The notes beneath the pieces are model-generated. The model was given only the letters and a program-made list of their open reading frames with translations. It was not told where the DNA came from and searched no databases. The translations under genes and the position numbers were made by a program. A stretch of 64,000 bases of DNA, taken from positions 47,217,001-47,281,000 of the forward strand of contig BSWB01000002.1 in the NCBI GenBank assembly GCA_033239125.1, in the 5' to 3' direction. Source of the stretch: Fagopyrum homotropicum (lineage: Eukaryota > Streptophyta > Magnoliopsida > Caryophyllales > Polygonaceae). Below, in pieces: positions 11,168-23,480 of this stretch (position 1 is the first letter of the stretch; every line of letters starts with the position of its first letter).

Positions 11168-14100
11168 CTAGAAGTCATCAGAGTGCGGAACTATCTGATT
11201 TATTGCTCTCTTCACTTCAACAATACTCGCTTTCTTCACATTCACATTATCCTTCACCTGTACACATCCCAAAGTTAATAATCAAGTTAGTACTGTCATC
11301 TAGGGAACATCTGTACTTTGTTCATGTAAGTTTGATAAATATAGAGAAAAAAAGAAGAGAGTTACCTTAGCTCTCATTTCAGCTATGAAGAAGCCATTAT
11401 TCAAAGAAGATTGAACTGCGGTCACCTCGATGCGCAACTCCCTGAGCACAAGCATAACATCAAGAAGCAACCCTTCCCTGTACGGACAGTGCAGCTCTAT
11501 CAAGGCATCACACTCGATTATCGACACCTGTAACATGTCTGCCTGAGATGGTGGTGGAAGTGGTGGCGGAGATGACTCCACCACCTTAGCCTTAGTACCT
11601 CCACTACTCCCCTCCACCACCCTAATCTTCCTCTTATCCACGCTCGACCCAAGTCCAGCCCGAGCCCGCTCGGACACTGTGAGCCCGCTGCCACTGCGCT
11701 GTTGCAGGTCCTTGCTGGAATTGTTCGACTTAGTAGCCTCAAGAAGACGCGTATGCTCGGTCTCCATCTGGCCCGCACGTGATTCCAAGTCCTGTATTTT
11801 CCTACGAAGTTGCTTCACGTACTCGATCGTATCACCTAAAATAGAAGCCTTGTCCATTTTGGTGACAAAGGGAACCAACGACCTTAGTATGATGAACCTC
11901 TCATTAAGCTTCTCTCGACGCCTTCGTTCAGCTAGGACATGATTGGCACTGAGCTCGTCTTGCGGGGTGCCCTTGACGCGGAGCCTAGAGGACGGGTCGG
12001 CCCCTGGCTCTCGGCTCTTAGGGGAGTTTTCGTCGTTAGATTTATTGGTGTGGAGGGATGGGACAGTGAATAGGATGTATTTGAGGAGCCATTGGGAGTT
12101 CTGCTCTTCTGGGATGTGGACGTGGTGGTCGGATCGAGGCGGCCATTTCAAGAAGGCGGAGTGCGGGGTGGAGAGGCTGAGGTAGCTGGGTCCGTTTGGG
12201 GTGGTTGGAGAGGGGTCGGACCACCGGCCGGCTTGGTATTGGAGGATGGTGGAGACTGTTTGAGAGTAGTGTGTGTCCTCAGCGGGTGATTCTTCCAATG
12301 GGGTAGCACCTACCCAAAATGTTCAAAAAAGATGAATAATTTGGACTAGCCCTATTAAATTTCAATCTGGTTGTACGACTGAGATTCAGCTGAATACATA
12401 AATTACGTGTGCCCAGTTAGATACGTGATGAGAAACTTGGAAGACGCACAGCAGACAACAGCTTCTATTATAGAGTCAATTATTGGAAACCTATTAAGAC
12501 CAAATTTCAATTTCCCTTCCCCACCTACACTTTACGTCTTCACCTAATTAATTCATTAAAAAGATCTTTACAGATTTGTCCAGGACAAGATAGTTACCTG
12601 AGGAAGGCGGTGGTTGCGCCGGTGGGAGAGGTGATTGTTGATGCAACGAATCATGTTGTATGACCGGCCAACGCCTAGATGACTCGGCCCTGCTGAACGA
12701 GTCGGCCCGACCCACAATCGTGTTTCCCGGTATACTCATTCCGGCTACCGCACCCGTCGCCGGAAACTCCGGATCCATGTTGTTGGAGGCATCTTCCGGT
12801 GAGCCCAGGCGGATATCCTCTGACATCTCAAGCTGCATTAGCTCACTGGGCTCAGCAGTCGCCGTGTTTGCCGACGCCCTACCTCCCAACTGGGCCGGGT
12901 TTTGCGGGTTTGGTTGCCCCGCTCCCGACATCGATCGGCTATTTCTGCCGGTTTCCGCCTCCGAATCCGATTCTGCACCCAGATTCCTCGCTCATTTACA
13001 AAATATAATACTAATAGTACATTTCTAACCACGACTTTTAAACTTTTTTTTGGTAGAAACACGACTTTTTTTTTAAATAGTACATGCCTATGCACGACTT
13101 TGCCACATTATTGTTTTATTTTGTAAAATTTCATTATCGCCCCTAACCTACTACCTTTATTGCATTTAATTTGGCATGTTCGGGAAAAAATCTCTATTTT
13201 CTTTTATTCTATAAACAATATAAGGAGTGAAGTAAAATATAGCTATTTATCCAAATAAAACACAAGAGATAATAAATCAATATAAAATACAAGAAAATGC
13301 TAGACCAAAATGAAAAAAAAGAAGGACAATGTGTTAAGATATTATTTTGAACTAACTTTAAGGTTATAGATCAAATTTGAAATTATTCAAGCTAAGCACT
13401 GTATTTTTTAATCTTTATTGTGGAAACCTATTATCAAGTTGAGAAGAAAGGAATCTTGTTACTATTATTTTATTTTTGGAAACCTAGGTTAAAAAGAGTA
13501 TTATATATACCGTTGTCGTCGTCTTCATCGTCGTCCTCGGCTTCCTCGTTGACTCGGTGCATGTTGGAGGTGGAAGCAGGGTCAGTGGCAGGATACATGG
13601 AGGCAGCGGGGATAGGGGGAGAGTGAAAGCGGGTGGCAGGGTGGTCGGAGGATGAGGCAACAGGGTTGGAGGTGGAGTGCTCGGATAGCGCCGGTTTGGG
13701 CGGTGGAAGACGGTGGAGGTGGTCAACAAAGAACGTCTTGGCGTGTTGGACAACAGATATGTCCTCCGGCAACCTCTCAGTAGAGCCCAACTCCAGCACT
13801 CCATCCAACAGAGGAATGCATACAACCGTCTGCTCATTTTAAAAAAGATATATTAATAACTAAATTTGATGATTAATTAGTACTAATGACTAATGAGGGT
13901 AAGATTAATTACCTGAACCCGAGCGCTCTTTTATTGTGCATCACGTGACAGGCAAGAGAAATAACATTTAATTAGAAGACCATAATCAAATATGTAATTT
14001 GAATATTAATGTAAATATATATACACAAATACCTTGGCAAGAATAGCTCGGGAAAAGACTTTGCTATCGACCTCATGTGCGCCCGTAAGCCATACATGCT

Positions 14101-15737
14101 GTCGTTTTACGTATGCCTTACCGGGTAACCTGCGTAGGTACAATTGTGATTAGTATTCATAACATTCCGATCACGTGCATTTCACATGACACACTCACGA
14201 GAATGACAGCATGCTTGCTGATATATATATAGTATAGCTTGTTGGAAAGAAGCACAAAGGCTTGCGGTGAACTAAGACAAAAATGAGTAAATAGAATTCC
14301 ATGTAAATACAAAACATGTCTTCCAAGTGAGTTGATGACAAACGCCTTCCTACAAATCTGAGGTTCATATTGTATAATTCATATACGCATATATGCCTTT
14401 TGTAGTTCACATGCATGCAGATTTACTGGGAATTATGATTACAATGATATTAAAGTGTTGTATGGAAGAAATCAATGAAATCAAAATGAGAAAAAGGATG
14501 AAACATTAGGTAAAAAGGAAGAGCAAAAGAAGCCAAATGTGGGATGTTATGATAATAAGGGAATAAAAAACACGCAAATAGTTAAGGGTACCCTACCCTA
14601 TAAACATGGAATCTTCTTTCTAGCCAGTACGTTAACATATATCGATCCCACATCGACATTACTGGTTAATTGGCATGATCTACGTACAATGACTCTCTTA
14701 ACTGTATGTATATTTAGCAAGGGTGAGTTATAGTTTCGTAACAGTCAGAAATTTAATTGACCTATCTACCCTTCTCTTGCTGGCTGGCTGTATGAAATGC
14801 AAACTTTAAATGAGTTTTTACTATATATAGAGAGGTCTGTTACAACTCACCTAACTTCAACTCTTATTGTCCTACAAATTAATGGTAACCCCAAATACAA
14901 GATTTCCCGCTAGATTTTGGGATCGTCACCAAAAACCAGCTTTTTCAGTAACCTAATTCACTCTTTTGGTTCAGGCCTGTAATTCAAAATGGAAAACCAA
15001 CAGCAAATGATATTTATTGCCAAAACAAACTCACTAATTAGTCAATTATATTTACATTTCGATAAATGAAATAGATAATATTATTTAGCCAACACCCATG
15101 TGTCCATTATTGCATTTACTCCCCCTCGCCCCAACAAGAGAGTGAATTCATAAATACTATCTCCGAAACCAAGAAATAACCACACAGTCAAACGATCAAA
15201 TATCCAATTGCTCCATAATGTAAAACATGTGAGATTACTTCTCCCCAACAAAAAGGATAAAAATGATTAGGGTAATAAAACTTAACGTACCCAACACCAG
15301 GAGGGAAAGAAAAGGAGACACACATAAGGTAGAACCACTCGGTTTCTGTCAAGTCCTCCGGAGAGAGAGCCGCGGAAGGACGCCTTGCCGGTTGGTTGGT
15401 GTCTCCGGCTGAGAGAGAGTCGTAAAGCTCCCGCAGTTGCTGGCTGCGTTGGAGGGAAGCTTCCTCGGCGCTCACCTCCATCGGCTGGACTGTCTTCCGG
15501 GTCTTTATTGCTCCATTGTAGTATCCGTCTGACCACACTAGAACCCTGATCCAAAATGTACGAATTTGTTATACTTCGTTTCAGAAAGTGCACCAGATTT
15601 GAATTATTATATCTAAATTTATGATACCCTTGTTGGGGGCAGAATTGCCAGAAGAGACTGTAGGTCCACTGAACGGCTTGAACCGCCGACTGCAACATAG
15701 TCTGAAGGCGGCCGTTGCCTGGCGGTGGTGCCGCCAT
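11168..15737 (-). CDS. TT8: TT8/AN1-type bHLH anthocyanin regulator (subgroup IIIf)
   Basis: Eight exons on the minus strand join in frame: 15737-15628, 15545-15291, 14129-14033, 13927-13913, 13829-13511, 12972-12598, 12309-11366 and 11257-11168 (stop TAG), giving 2,205 nt and 734 residues. The N-terminal MYB-interacting region shows [42 protein letters not shown] and [15 protein letters not shown]. An acidic/low-complexity middle follows. The bHLH (about 508-566) has H514, E518 and R522 for E-box contact and then [15 protein letters not shown]. An ACT-like C-terminal domain runs from about 649. Such proteins act in the nucleus with R2R3-MYB and WD40 partners to switch on late flavonoid genes. 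TT8/AN1 rather than GL3 is favoured by [15 protein letters not shown] and PALSEHST. It is longer than Arabidopsis TT8 because of Ser/Pro-rich and Gly/Ser-rich spacers. It appears intact. Confidence 0.9.
13913..13927 (-). other. 15-nt micro-exon (exon 4) of the bHLH gene
   Basis: It encodes SARVQ between exon 3 (ending AILAK) and exon 5 (beginning TVVCIP). AG precedes and GT follows it, and both flanking introns are about 100 bp or shorter. Leaving it out keeps the frame but removes five residues from a conserved stretch (family pattern AILAKSAxxQTVVCIP). Confidence 0.85.
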
Positions 15738-16440
15738 CGTCCTTGGTGGTAGGAGCTCCAGTAGAGTAACTAATTAGTAATTTGAAAAGAATAAAAAAGG
15801 TAAATTGTTTTGTTTTTGGGAAGATTTAAAAGAGAAGAAGAGTAGATAATAACAAGAGAGTCAGCAATGAAGTAAAATTGTCAGGAAGCGGAAAGCAAGA
15901 AAGGTTGGTAATGATCAAAATCAAACATTGATGATAATTTGAAGGGAGGAAGGAGGCTAGGCGAGCGTGTGGGCTTAGAGAAAGAGGGAGAGAGAAGAAG
16001 AAGAAGAAGCGCAGACTTGCAGGTGAACAGAAAAGGTAGATGATGACTTTGAGGAGATGGATATATGGAAATGAATGAATTCTCGTTATATGGTTAAGGG
16101 ACGACAGATTGAGATCTGCAGCAGCTTTCCCGATTGGCTACCCAATCAATATAAACTAAAATCGATCCCAATGAGTCGATGAGATAATATGGTTAGGGTT
16201 TTGAAGAGGAAGAGAGAGCTTTTTTTGTAGTTTTGACTGGCCGCTCTACCAGACAGTTCAATCCCAGTGTAAGAAGGGAAGAGGCCTACATTACTTTTAT
16301 TTGTATAGTTAGATGTGAGGTGGTCCCCTACTCCCTCACTTTTCAGCCACCTTCAGATTTCACACGTGCCCACTTTTCATTGGCTATACGCAAACTTGGT
16401 ATTAGGTGGCCTCGAGAATGGGCGTTGGGACTTGGGGCTT
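15738..16440 (-). promoter_or_regulatory. Upstream region of the bHLH gene
   Basis: On the gene's strand this holds a CT-rich tract (plus-strand GA/GAA repeats about 15978-16010), a TATATCC sequence near 16055 and a CACGTG G-box at 16363-16368, about 630 bp before the ATG. A G-box could be bound by bHLH or bZIP factors, and TT8-type genes are known to be under bHLH/MYB feedback. The transcription start is not determinable here. Confidence 0.4.
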
Positions 16441-19400
16441 AAACTATCCCAAAACTATAAACGTTAAGCTTCTAAGTTTTATTTTCAACATCTAATTGTA
16501 CTATATATTTTTTTAAATCAATATGTAATATTAAAAGCCTTATAAACTAAGTTTTTGTATATTAATATTATTTCTTGTTGATGATAAATAATTAGGAATT
16601 AATTTTATAACAATAATAATAAATATAACACTCTTCAAATGTAATTTAAATTATAACTGGTATTACTACTATAAATATGTACTAAATGCTCGTGCTACTA
16701 CTAGTATGTTTAACGGAATATCATTTTCTGGGATTAAGTAATCCGGTTATCCCAAAGTAGCATCTAATAAAAAAAACTTTATAACATAAATATGGCCTTC
16801 TTAAAATCGATGGAGTAAAATATATATCCAGTATAGATTTTTCAATATGCTTTTACAAGTAAGATAATAAGCTAATAATTTTTTCTAATTTTATTTTGCA
16901 TTGGTTCAAGTAAGGAGAGTTATTTTCAGTACGACATTAGTCACATTACGGAGCATTGTGCACCGCTTATCTCTTTGATCTAACTGGTCAGATTAGTCAA
17001 CGTCACGGTAACAATTTTATAATTTTTAAATCAGAACCTGTTTTGTTTTGTTAGTTCAAACTGTTTAGTCTAATGGTTCATATTTTTGTTCAATTAGTTC
17101 AAACTTTTCATAGTTCTATATTTTTAATACACTTTTCGTTCAAATATTTTTTTTATTTAATAGTATAAAAATTTTGAACTTTTTAATTCTACCTTTTTTA
17201 TCTCTTCTAATGGTTCTTATTTTTGTTTAGTTAATTCATACTGCTTATTCAAATAGTTCTAATTTTTTTAATATTTTTTTGTGTTCAAAATTTTTATACA
17301 TTTTCGTTCATATATTTTGAATTAATAGTATAAAAATTTTAAAATTTTTTTATTCTAGTTTTTTCCCTTTCTCTTCTTTTTCTAATAGGCACTTTTTTCT
17401 TTTTAAATTTTTTGTAGACTTCATTCAAATGATTTGTTCTATTAGTTCAGATTATATTGTAACAATCATTCATACATTTTTATTTTGTTTATAAGTTCAA
17501 AATAATGCATGAACTAATAATATAAACTATTTGAACTAAACGGAATGCTCAATTCTAATTACCATAACAATAAAAATATGAACTTTTATAATATAAATTC
17601 AAAATTTGGGTATCATTAGTTTGAACATTGTGTATTATAGTTCATACATTGTGGTTTATTACTTCAAACAAAAAAAAAATGCATAAAAATATAACTACTA
17701 AATTAACAAAATAATGCGTGAACTAACTATAGAAAATATTAGATTGATAGTGTATAACTTTAAACGAATTGAACAAAAACCATGAACTAAGATAATAATT
17801 GTTACAGTTTTCTAATGAAAATTATAAAAAATGTCACCGCATCCTCTCTTTATAGTAAATTTTCAAAACGATAAAATTGTCCCCGTACCTTATAAAAGTT
17901 GCAAAAAATGTCACCGTACATCTCCTAATTTCTCAAATGACGTGGATAAGTGTAAGCCAATGAATCAACCAAATTATATTACCCCGTAATGCCTTACCTT
18001 AAAACCACTCCTTACTTGAACCAATCCCAATTTAATCTCCATATCAAGTTAACAACATTTAGACACAATTACATGTATTTTATCTGTTTTGTTTATACTT
18101 CAAAATTAATATATACTTTGTTTTAATAATCTATCGATAATATATATTGAAGATAACGATTCATACTTGTACACATTGAATAAAAATATAGTTATCAAAA
18201 GATTTTTTTTGCAAAAATCATCTATGATATAGAAATCAAAATTTCAATTCTTTTTAAATAAAATCATATAATGAAACGTATTTCATCGAACCTGTTATTT
18301 TTTAATAAATTTTTATTGATATTTTGAACCATGTAACTCAAATATCCTTATTATAGCTAATTATATGGTTTGACTTTTTATTTTTTTTATTTTTTTTTAT
18401 TGAAGTTCATTTCTCTACAAAGATAACTCAAAGGTATTGATTTCAATTAATTTATGAGTACATTTTTTGAAATTATTATTTAAAAACTTATTAAAATGAA
18501 TAGTTAAGTACTATAAGACTATTTTGAACATCATGGTGACATCAATTGAAAAACTACAGAAAAATAATATAAATGGTCAGATTTTATGAAATATATTATA
18601 TAAGGTAATTTTCATATCGAAAAAAAGATGTGGGATTCTTAATAAAAACATGTTATAATAGATATATTGCATTATTTCTATTTTTGTTGTTTAAAGTTTT
18701 CAAGGTTCAATCGTGAAATAAAATATATGAAAGGTGATATTTTTGTTAACACTTTAAATATAAATTCATAAATTAAAAGATTTATAAAATAACCATAATA
18801 CATGTTAAAATAAAAAAAATTATTTAATTTTTAGATTCACATTGTATTGACAAAATGCGTTCCTTTTTTTGTACAGCACCTTTATAAGATTTAAAAGTTA
18901 CCTTATTTTATGTTATCTTAGCATGTGCAAGTGATTTTATGGCGAGAGGCAGTTGGGTTTGTGAAGCTTCGTGGGAATATCAAGGGAGGGGGCTGGCATT
19001 GCTGCGAGTTGGGCCGGTGTGTACTGTACGTGTAGGATGTACTGTGTAGGATGTACTGTGGTGTGTCGTTTGGACTCATAGGTCATTATATTGTAGGAGC
19101 CTAGGAGGGGACGGTGCCCGTCAAAGCTGGGTTCTTGTGTCGGGACGGAGGGTACGCGGGTGTTGCACCAGGAAAGTTTATCTCATAAAAAATGGTTGGT
19201 CGTGATAATGACTTGTTTGGTATCAATACGCTAGCACTTATAACTTTGATGATTTGGCGAGAAATCTAAGAACACGCCTTTTTTGGATCAAGGTAACAAT
19301 TTTTGAGGGGCGGTGACACTCATTCTTGAGTAGTAGAGGCATCTAAATATGCGTAAATAACCATAAGGTGATTGTTTTTCTTATAAGGCAAACTTTGGGA

Positions 19401-19534
19401 AGGTACTTGACGCGGAAGAATGGTAGTGTTGTTAAACTTGTCAAAAGCGCGCAAGTTCCTTATTACCTAAACTAAGTAGCACGTGTAAGAGGTGAACCCA
19501 CATATAAATGATGCCAATATCAAAGTATAATAAT
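16441..19534. other. AT-rich intergenic DNA, no gene seen
   Basis: Very AT-rich with many homopolymer runs and no coding frame of note. It includes the TTAGTTC/GAACTAA repeat listed separately and a GC-richer patch at about 18930-19180 (with a repeated TGTAGGATGTACTGTG) that could be a transposon remnant. Confidence 0.5.
16990..17840. repeat. Imperfect foldback-type repeat with TTAGTTC motifs
   Basis: The left part is rich in TTAGTTCA/GTTCAAA and the right part in GAACTAA. GTAACAATTTTATAA-like sequence near 17008 and AATAATTGTTACAG near 17793 face each other, as do TTTTTGTTCAATTAGTTC (about 17090) and GAATTGAACAAAAACCATGAAC (about 17766). This suggests a decayed palindromic element, but ends and target duplication were not fixed. 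Confidence 0.4.
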
Positions 19535-19897
19535 TAGGGTTGGGCATGAAATGGGATGTTTTGAGGTCGTCCTTTCCCCTACTATAAATGAAACGGAATC
19601 GGGACAGACCTTGTGTTTTTAGATCAAAAACCACCGGGTCCTATCCCGGTTGGGACCCATTACTTATATATAATTTGCTTTCGTTTATATCATGCTTAAA
19701 ACCAAAACATCAAGATAGAATGCCACAAAAGAGTTTACAAAATTGTCTTAAGTCTAAACCTCTAACACAACTTAAAAACAAAATTACACAATAATGTAAA
19801 CAATTGTTCTAATCAACGAGAGAAAGTAATTTAGCCAATTAAACAAATATCCACCTATTGATAACTAAGATTTTAGGGTCAAATCCTAATCTATATA
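19535..19897. repeat. Possible hAT 5' end fragment
   Basis: TAGGGTTGGGCATGAAATGGG at 19535 looks like a hAT terminal sequence, followed by a short GC-rich hairpin-like part (CCGGGTCCTATCCCGG). No matching right end was found before the repeat array starts. Confidence 0.25.
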
Positions 19898-19979
19898 TCT
19901 ATATACACTACTAAAGTAATATACATTAACGCTGATGTGGCGCGCTGTGAAGGTAGTTTTATAAAATAGAGCTCTCACA

Positions 19980-22124
19980 TGTAACATCCGAAATTTTTAT
20001 TCCGGATTGTTAGCGAGTTACCGACCTTCCCGCAGGCGCGCCTCAGTCTTCCCGCAGACACGAGGCGCTGAGTAACGGGATTTATCCCAAAATCTCATTC
20101 CGCCCTCTCGTTTGTCCCTCTTGATTTTGGACCCTCGGTTCCTAGTGTAAATGAGAAGAAGGGTCAGTTGACCTTTGGATTCCCTCTTTTGTGGCAGCCT
20201 TGGCACTTCTCTCTCTCCCTTCCTCATTCACGTTGAAACTCTTTTCCCACTTCCTTTCTTTTGCTCTCTTCTTCCATACTTGACTTGGGAGGAGCTCTTG
20301 ATGATCCTTCCTTCTCCTCTTCTCATGTAAGTGTCCAGCAAGGAGGTGATGTGCAATCCGAGTCCAACAGTAAGCTTCTTCTTTCCCTTCATCTTCTTCC
20401 TCAAGCTTCAATGGTGGAAGCCATAACTTCATCTTATTTTCTTACATTTGGCTTGCATGTGTTTGGGATCGAGTTTGGGATGCCTTGTGTGATGCTATTG
20501 TGTGTGGAGAACATCTATGGTGGAGCAAGGAAGATAGGAGGCATCAACACATCAAGGATCTACCGAAGAAACCATGGCGGAATTGGTCATTGCTGTTCGA
20601 CCGCGGGGGCGGCCAGATTGAGCCGCAGGGGCGGCCAGCCCAGGCCGCAGGGGCGGCTGCAGCTTCTGTCGACCTCCCCTTGCGGTCTTCTTTCCCCTTT
20701 CGCGGCTGCTCTTCTTCCTTCCGATCCCGTGCCTTTGCTTGGTGAGTTCCCTACCTTGAGTATGTATTCTTAGTTGATCTTAGAGAGGGTTGATGATAGT
20801 ATCATGCTAGGATTGGACCTAGGATTGATGAGAATGCCAAGTAGTGGCTTGCACCTTAGGTGAGTGTTCGAGGATCTTATTATGTTCTAAGGTTGGCTGA
20901 CGTATGTTCTGAGTTGACTCGTGGGATGAGTGTAGGCTGTTTCTTGTGAGACTTGTGAGAGTGAGATTGTGAGGTTGTGGGCTAGGATATGCGTATCCTA
21001 GCGTAGAGTGTTACCTTTGACGTTGTTGAGACTAGGCATGTTATCCTAGTGGTGTTGTGAGTTTTGATCTTGCGAGATCCGAGGGTTTAGAAGTGTTAGG
21101 ACTTCTAGCTTGTTGAGTGTGATGTGAGCATGAGGGATTCTAGGATGCGGTCCTAGAATTTGAGAGTCAAATGGTCTTGCGTTGATCATTTGTATAGAAG
21201 TCTTAGACTTCTATTGTGAGTGGGTTGTTGTTGATATAGTTATCTTCTTGTGAGCAGGTTATGGTCTTCCTCCCCTAAGGAAGCGAGAGTGTTGTGAGTT
21301 GAGTGTGATGACGAGGTAAGCCTCCGGACTTACTTAGCTCGCATTCTTTGTATTAGCGTTGATGTGTGTTGGTGGTGTGTTTTTATTATTTATTGTTTAT
21401 AACAACTAAACCGGAAATAGGATTACCGACCTTTATATTATTTGGTCCAAGTGTATGATAACGGGCGGTGACATCACTGCCTAGCTCTTGCGAGAGCTAG
21501 GAGGTTCTCGGCGACTGGTCCGTGCTGGTTAGACGGTCGAAGACATCCACACCGTTCCATTGCTGGAAGAAGGGACCGAGGCGAGTTTCGGGAGATTCTC
21601 GTGTCACAAAAGAAGTTGAATTAGAACGGGATATGACTTAATAATAATAAAGATAATAAACCGAATTTGTGTGCTTTTGAGTATGTTGTGTGACTATGCT
21701 GAATTATGTGTTTGTGCCTTTCCCTTTAATTCTAATGCCTCGAATGTGAGCTAACGGTTTTATACCGAATGTTGTAGTTTGCCTTGCAGGTTAGGCATGC
21801 TCCGAGAGATCCGGAAGGGTGGGCAGCCGGGGTCCATACATTTTAGGAAGGGTTTTGAGTTGAAGTTGTCTTGTGTTTTGTCTTTCGGTTGTTACATTTC
21901 GTGTGCCGCTTGTTTGGCGTTTGGTTTGATTTGTACCTCGGCTGAAGTTTGTTGTTGCATTCTTTCGGGTTTCTCATCTTTTACATTAAAAATGATATAC
22001 GTTTTTGCCTTTATTTGTGCCATGTTGGAAAGATCCGGTGAAATTGTTGTCAAGCTAAGGGTCGGGACCCATTGTGAGGTCTCGCCCGTAGCATCCCGAT
22101 ATCCCGCGGATTTAAGGTGTCACA
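19980..22124 (+). mobile_element. Solo LTR (TGTAACATCC family), plus orientation
   Basis: Begins TGTAACATCCG, ends GGTGTCACA, and has the 5-bp duplication TCACA on both sides (19975-19979 and 22125-22129). It interrupts the block CTCTCACAATTAACG, which is intact elsewhere in the array, so the empty site can be read directly. It shares segments such as AAGTGTATGATAACGGGCGG and GCTAACGGTTTTATACCG with the LTRs at 54119 and 61401. It carries three CCGC(A/G)GGGGCGGC motifs at about 20600-20655. Open frames inside it are not taken as genes. Confidence 0.85.
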
Positions 22125-22459
22125 TCACAATTAACGCCAATAAATCTATTATTTTTAAATCCAACAAAAAATTTTAGGTGATCATTTGGGAGATATTTTT
22201 AATGTATGTTTTGACTGTTAAAATTTTTTATTGTTAATAAATATTTTTCTTAAATTCAAGTTTTTAAATCCAAATTTTTTTCTAGCTTGTATGTCACATA
22301 TAATTTTAACTAGCAAGATCTTCTAAATATTTTTAAAAATAATTTAATTTATGTATTTCTTTTATTTTTTTGAAAGATTTTTTTTATTATTTTTTCTTAA
22401 TTTAATTTTGAAGGATTATAAGCTCAATCTATTTACGTTGATTATTTTCAAGATTTGTT

Positions 22460-22615
22460 ATCCCACATCGAGTATCAAGGAAGGCTCATAGTTTGATAAC
22501 TTGTACAAATAGAGGGTTTAAAAATTAAACAAATCATACATTTTTTGGCATTTTGGCTAAGTTGAAGTATAATTTTTATTCATCGGATTAATATCTATTA
22601 TTTGGGTCGTTGACC
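22460..22615 (+). pseudogene. U2 snRNA-like unit with snRNA-type promoter (copy 1)
   Basis: A perfect USE (ATCCCACATCG, 22460-22470) is followed by a 33-bp gap and a TATA-like TACAAATA (22504). The U2-like body starts ATACATTT at 22536, 32 bp after the TATA start. It includes TTTTGGCTAAG and GATTAATATCTAT, which match U2 positions about 15-25 and 53-65, then GGGTCGTTGACC in place of the U2 stem-loop GGGCCATTGGCC. The branch-site pairing hexamer GTAGTA of U2 is changed, and no Sm-site or 3' domain was recognised, so function as U2 is unlikely. Confidence 0.7.
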
Positions 22616-23195
22616 ATTCATAACTAGTTTTGTGGGTCCTTGACCTACATTTAGGTAGGTTGATAGTTTGAGTGTAGGTTGATAGTTTGAGAACTTGCAT
22701 AAATAAAAGGGTTTTAAGATTATTCAAATCATACATTTGTTAGACTTTTTTTATAAGTTGAAGTATAAATTTTATTTATAACGGATTAATATCCGTTATA
22801 TTGTGGAAGCAGTATTTTAAAATAGATATCTCACAATTAACGCCAATAAATCTTTTATTTTTAAATCCAATAAAAAAATTTTAGGTGATCATTTGAGAGA
22901 AAATTTTACGTTGATTTCAATTTTGGTTGTTAAAAAATTTTATTGTTAATAAATATTTTTCTTAAATTCCATTTTTTAAATCCAATAAAAAAATTTCAAC
23001 TTTGTATCTCACGTCAAGTTTTAACTAAATCTCCTAAATAATTTAAAAATAATTTAATTTATATATTTCTTTTATATGCAAGTCGTCGAAAGTTAAGCAA
23101 TTTATATTTTGGAATGATTTTTATTTTTTTCTTAATTTATTTTTGAAGTATTATAAGTTCAATCTATTTACGTTAATTATTTTCAAGATTTTGCT

Positions 23196-23352
23196 ATCCC
23201 ACATCAAATATCAAGAAAGCTGATAGTTTGATAACTTGTATAAATAGAGGGTTTAAAGATTAAATAGATTTTACATTTTTTTGCCTTTTGGCTAAGTTGA
23301 AGTATAATTTTTATTTATAACAGATTAATATCCGTTACTTGGGTTGTTGACC
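23196..23352 (+). pseudogene. U2 snRNA-like unit (copy 2)
   Basis: USE variant ATCCCACATCA (23196-23206), 32-bp gap, TATAAATA (23239-23246), body from 23271. The body retains GCCTTTTGGCTAAG and GATTAATATCCGTTA, and its U2-like hairpin leads straight into the 24-bp tandem repeats at 23343. Confidence 0.7.
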
Positions 23353-23480
23353 AACTGTTTTGTTGGTCGTTGACCTACTGTTTTGTTGGTCGTTGACCTG
23401 CTGTTTTGTGGGCCATTAACCTACTATTTTGTCGATCTTTGACCTACTGTTTTGTGGTCATTGACCAACATTTTTGGCTT
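23343..23480 (+). repeat. ~24-bp tandem repeats derived from the U2-like hairpin
   Basis: About six copies of GTTGACCTACTGTTTTGTTGGTC-like sequence. One copy reads GTGGGCCATTAACCTAC (about 23407), very close to the U2 stem-loop GTGGGCCATTGGCCCAC, which suggests the repeat grew from that hairpin. Each copy contains TTGAC, the core of a WRKY W-box. Confidence 0.75.

Noticed and set aside
11679..12289. Plus-strand frames across the bHLH exon
   Set aside because: They are shadows of the minus-strand bHLH coding sequence.
16233..16442. 69-codon frame upstream of the bHLH gene
   Set aside because: Short, no motif, and located in the likely promoter of the opposite-strand gene.
20261..20773. 170-codon plus-strand frame with RGG/GRP-like low complexity
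   Set aside because: It lies inside the solo LTR, and its composition comes from the CCGCAGGGGCGG repeats.
22460..22615. Reading the repeat as a functional U2 gene, or as a U6 or other Pol III gene
   Set aside because: The U2 branch-pairing hexamer is altered and the 3' half is missing. The 33-bp USE-TATA spacing fits the Pol II type, not the Pol III type.
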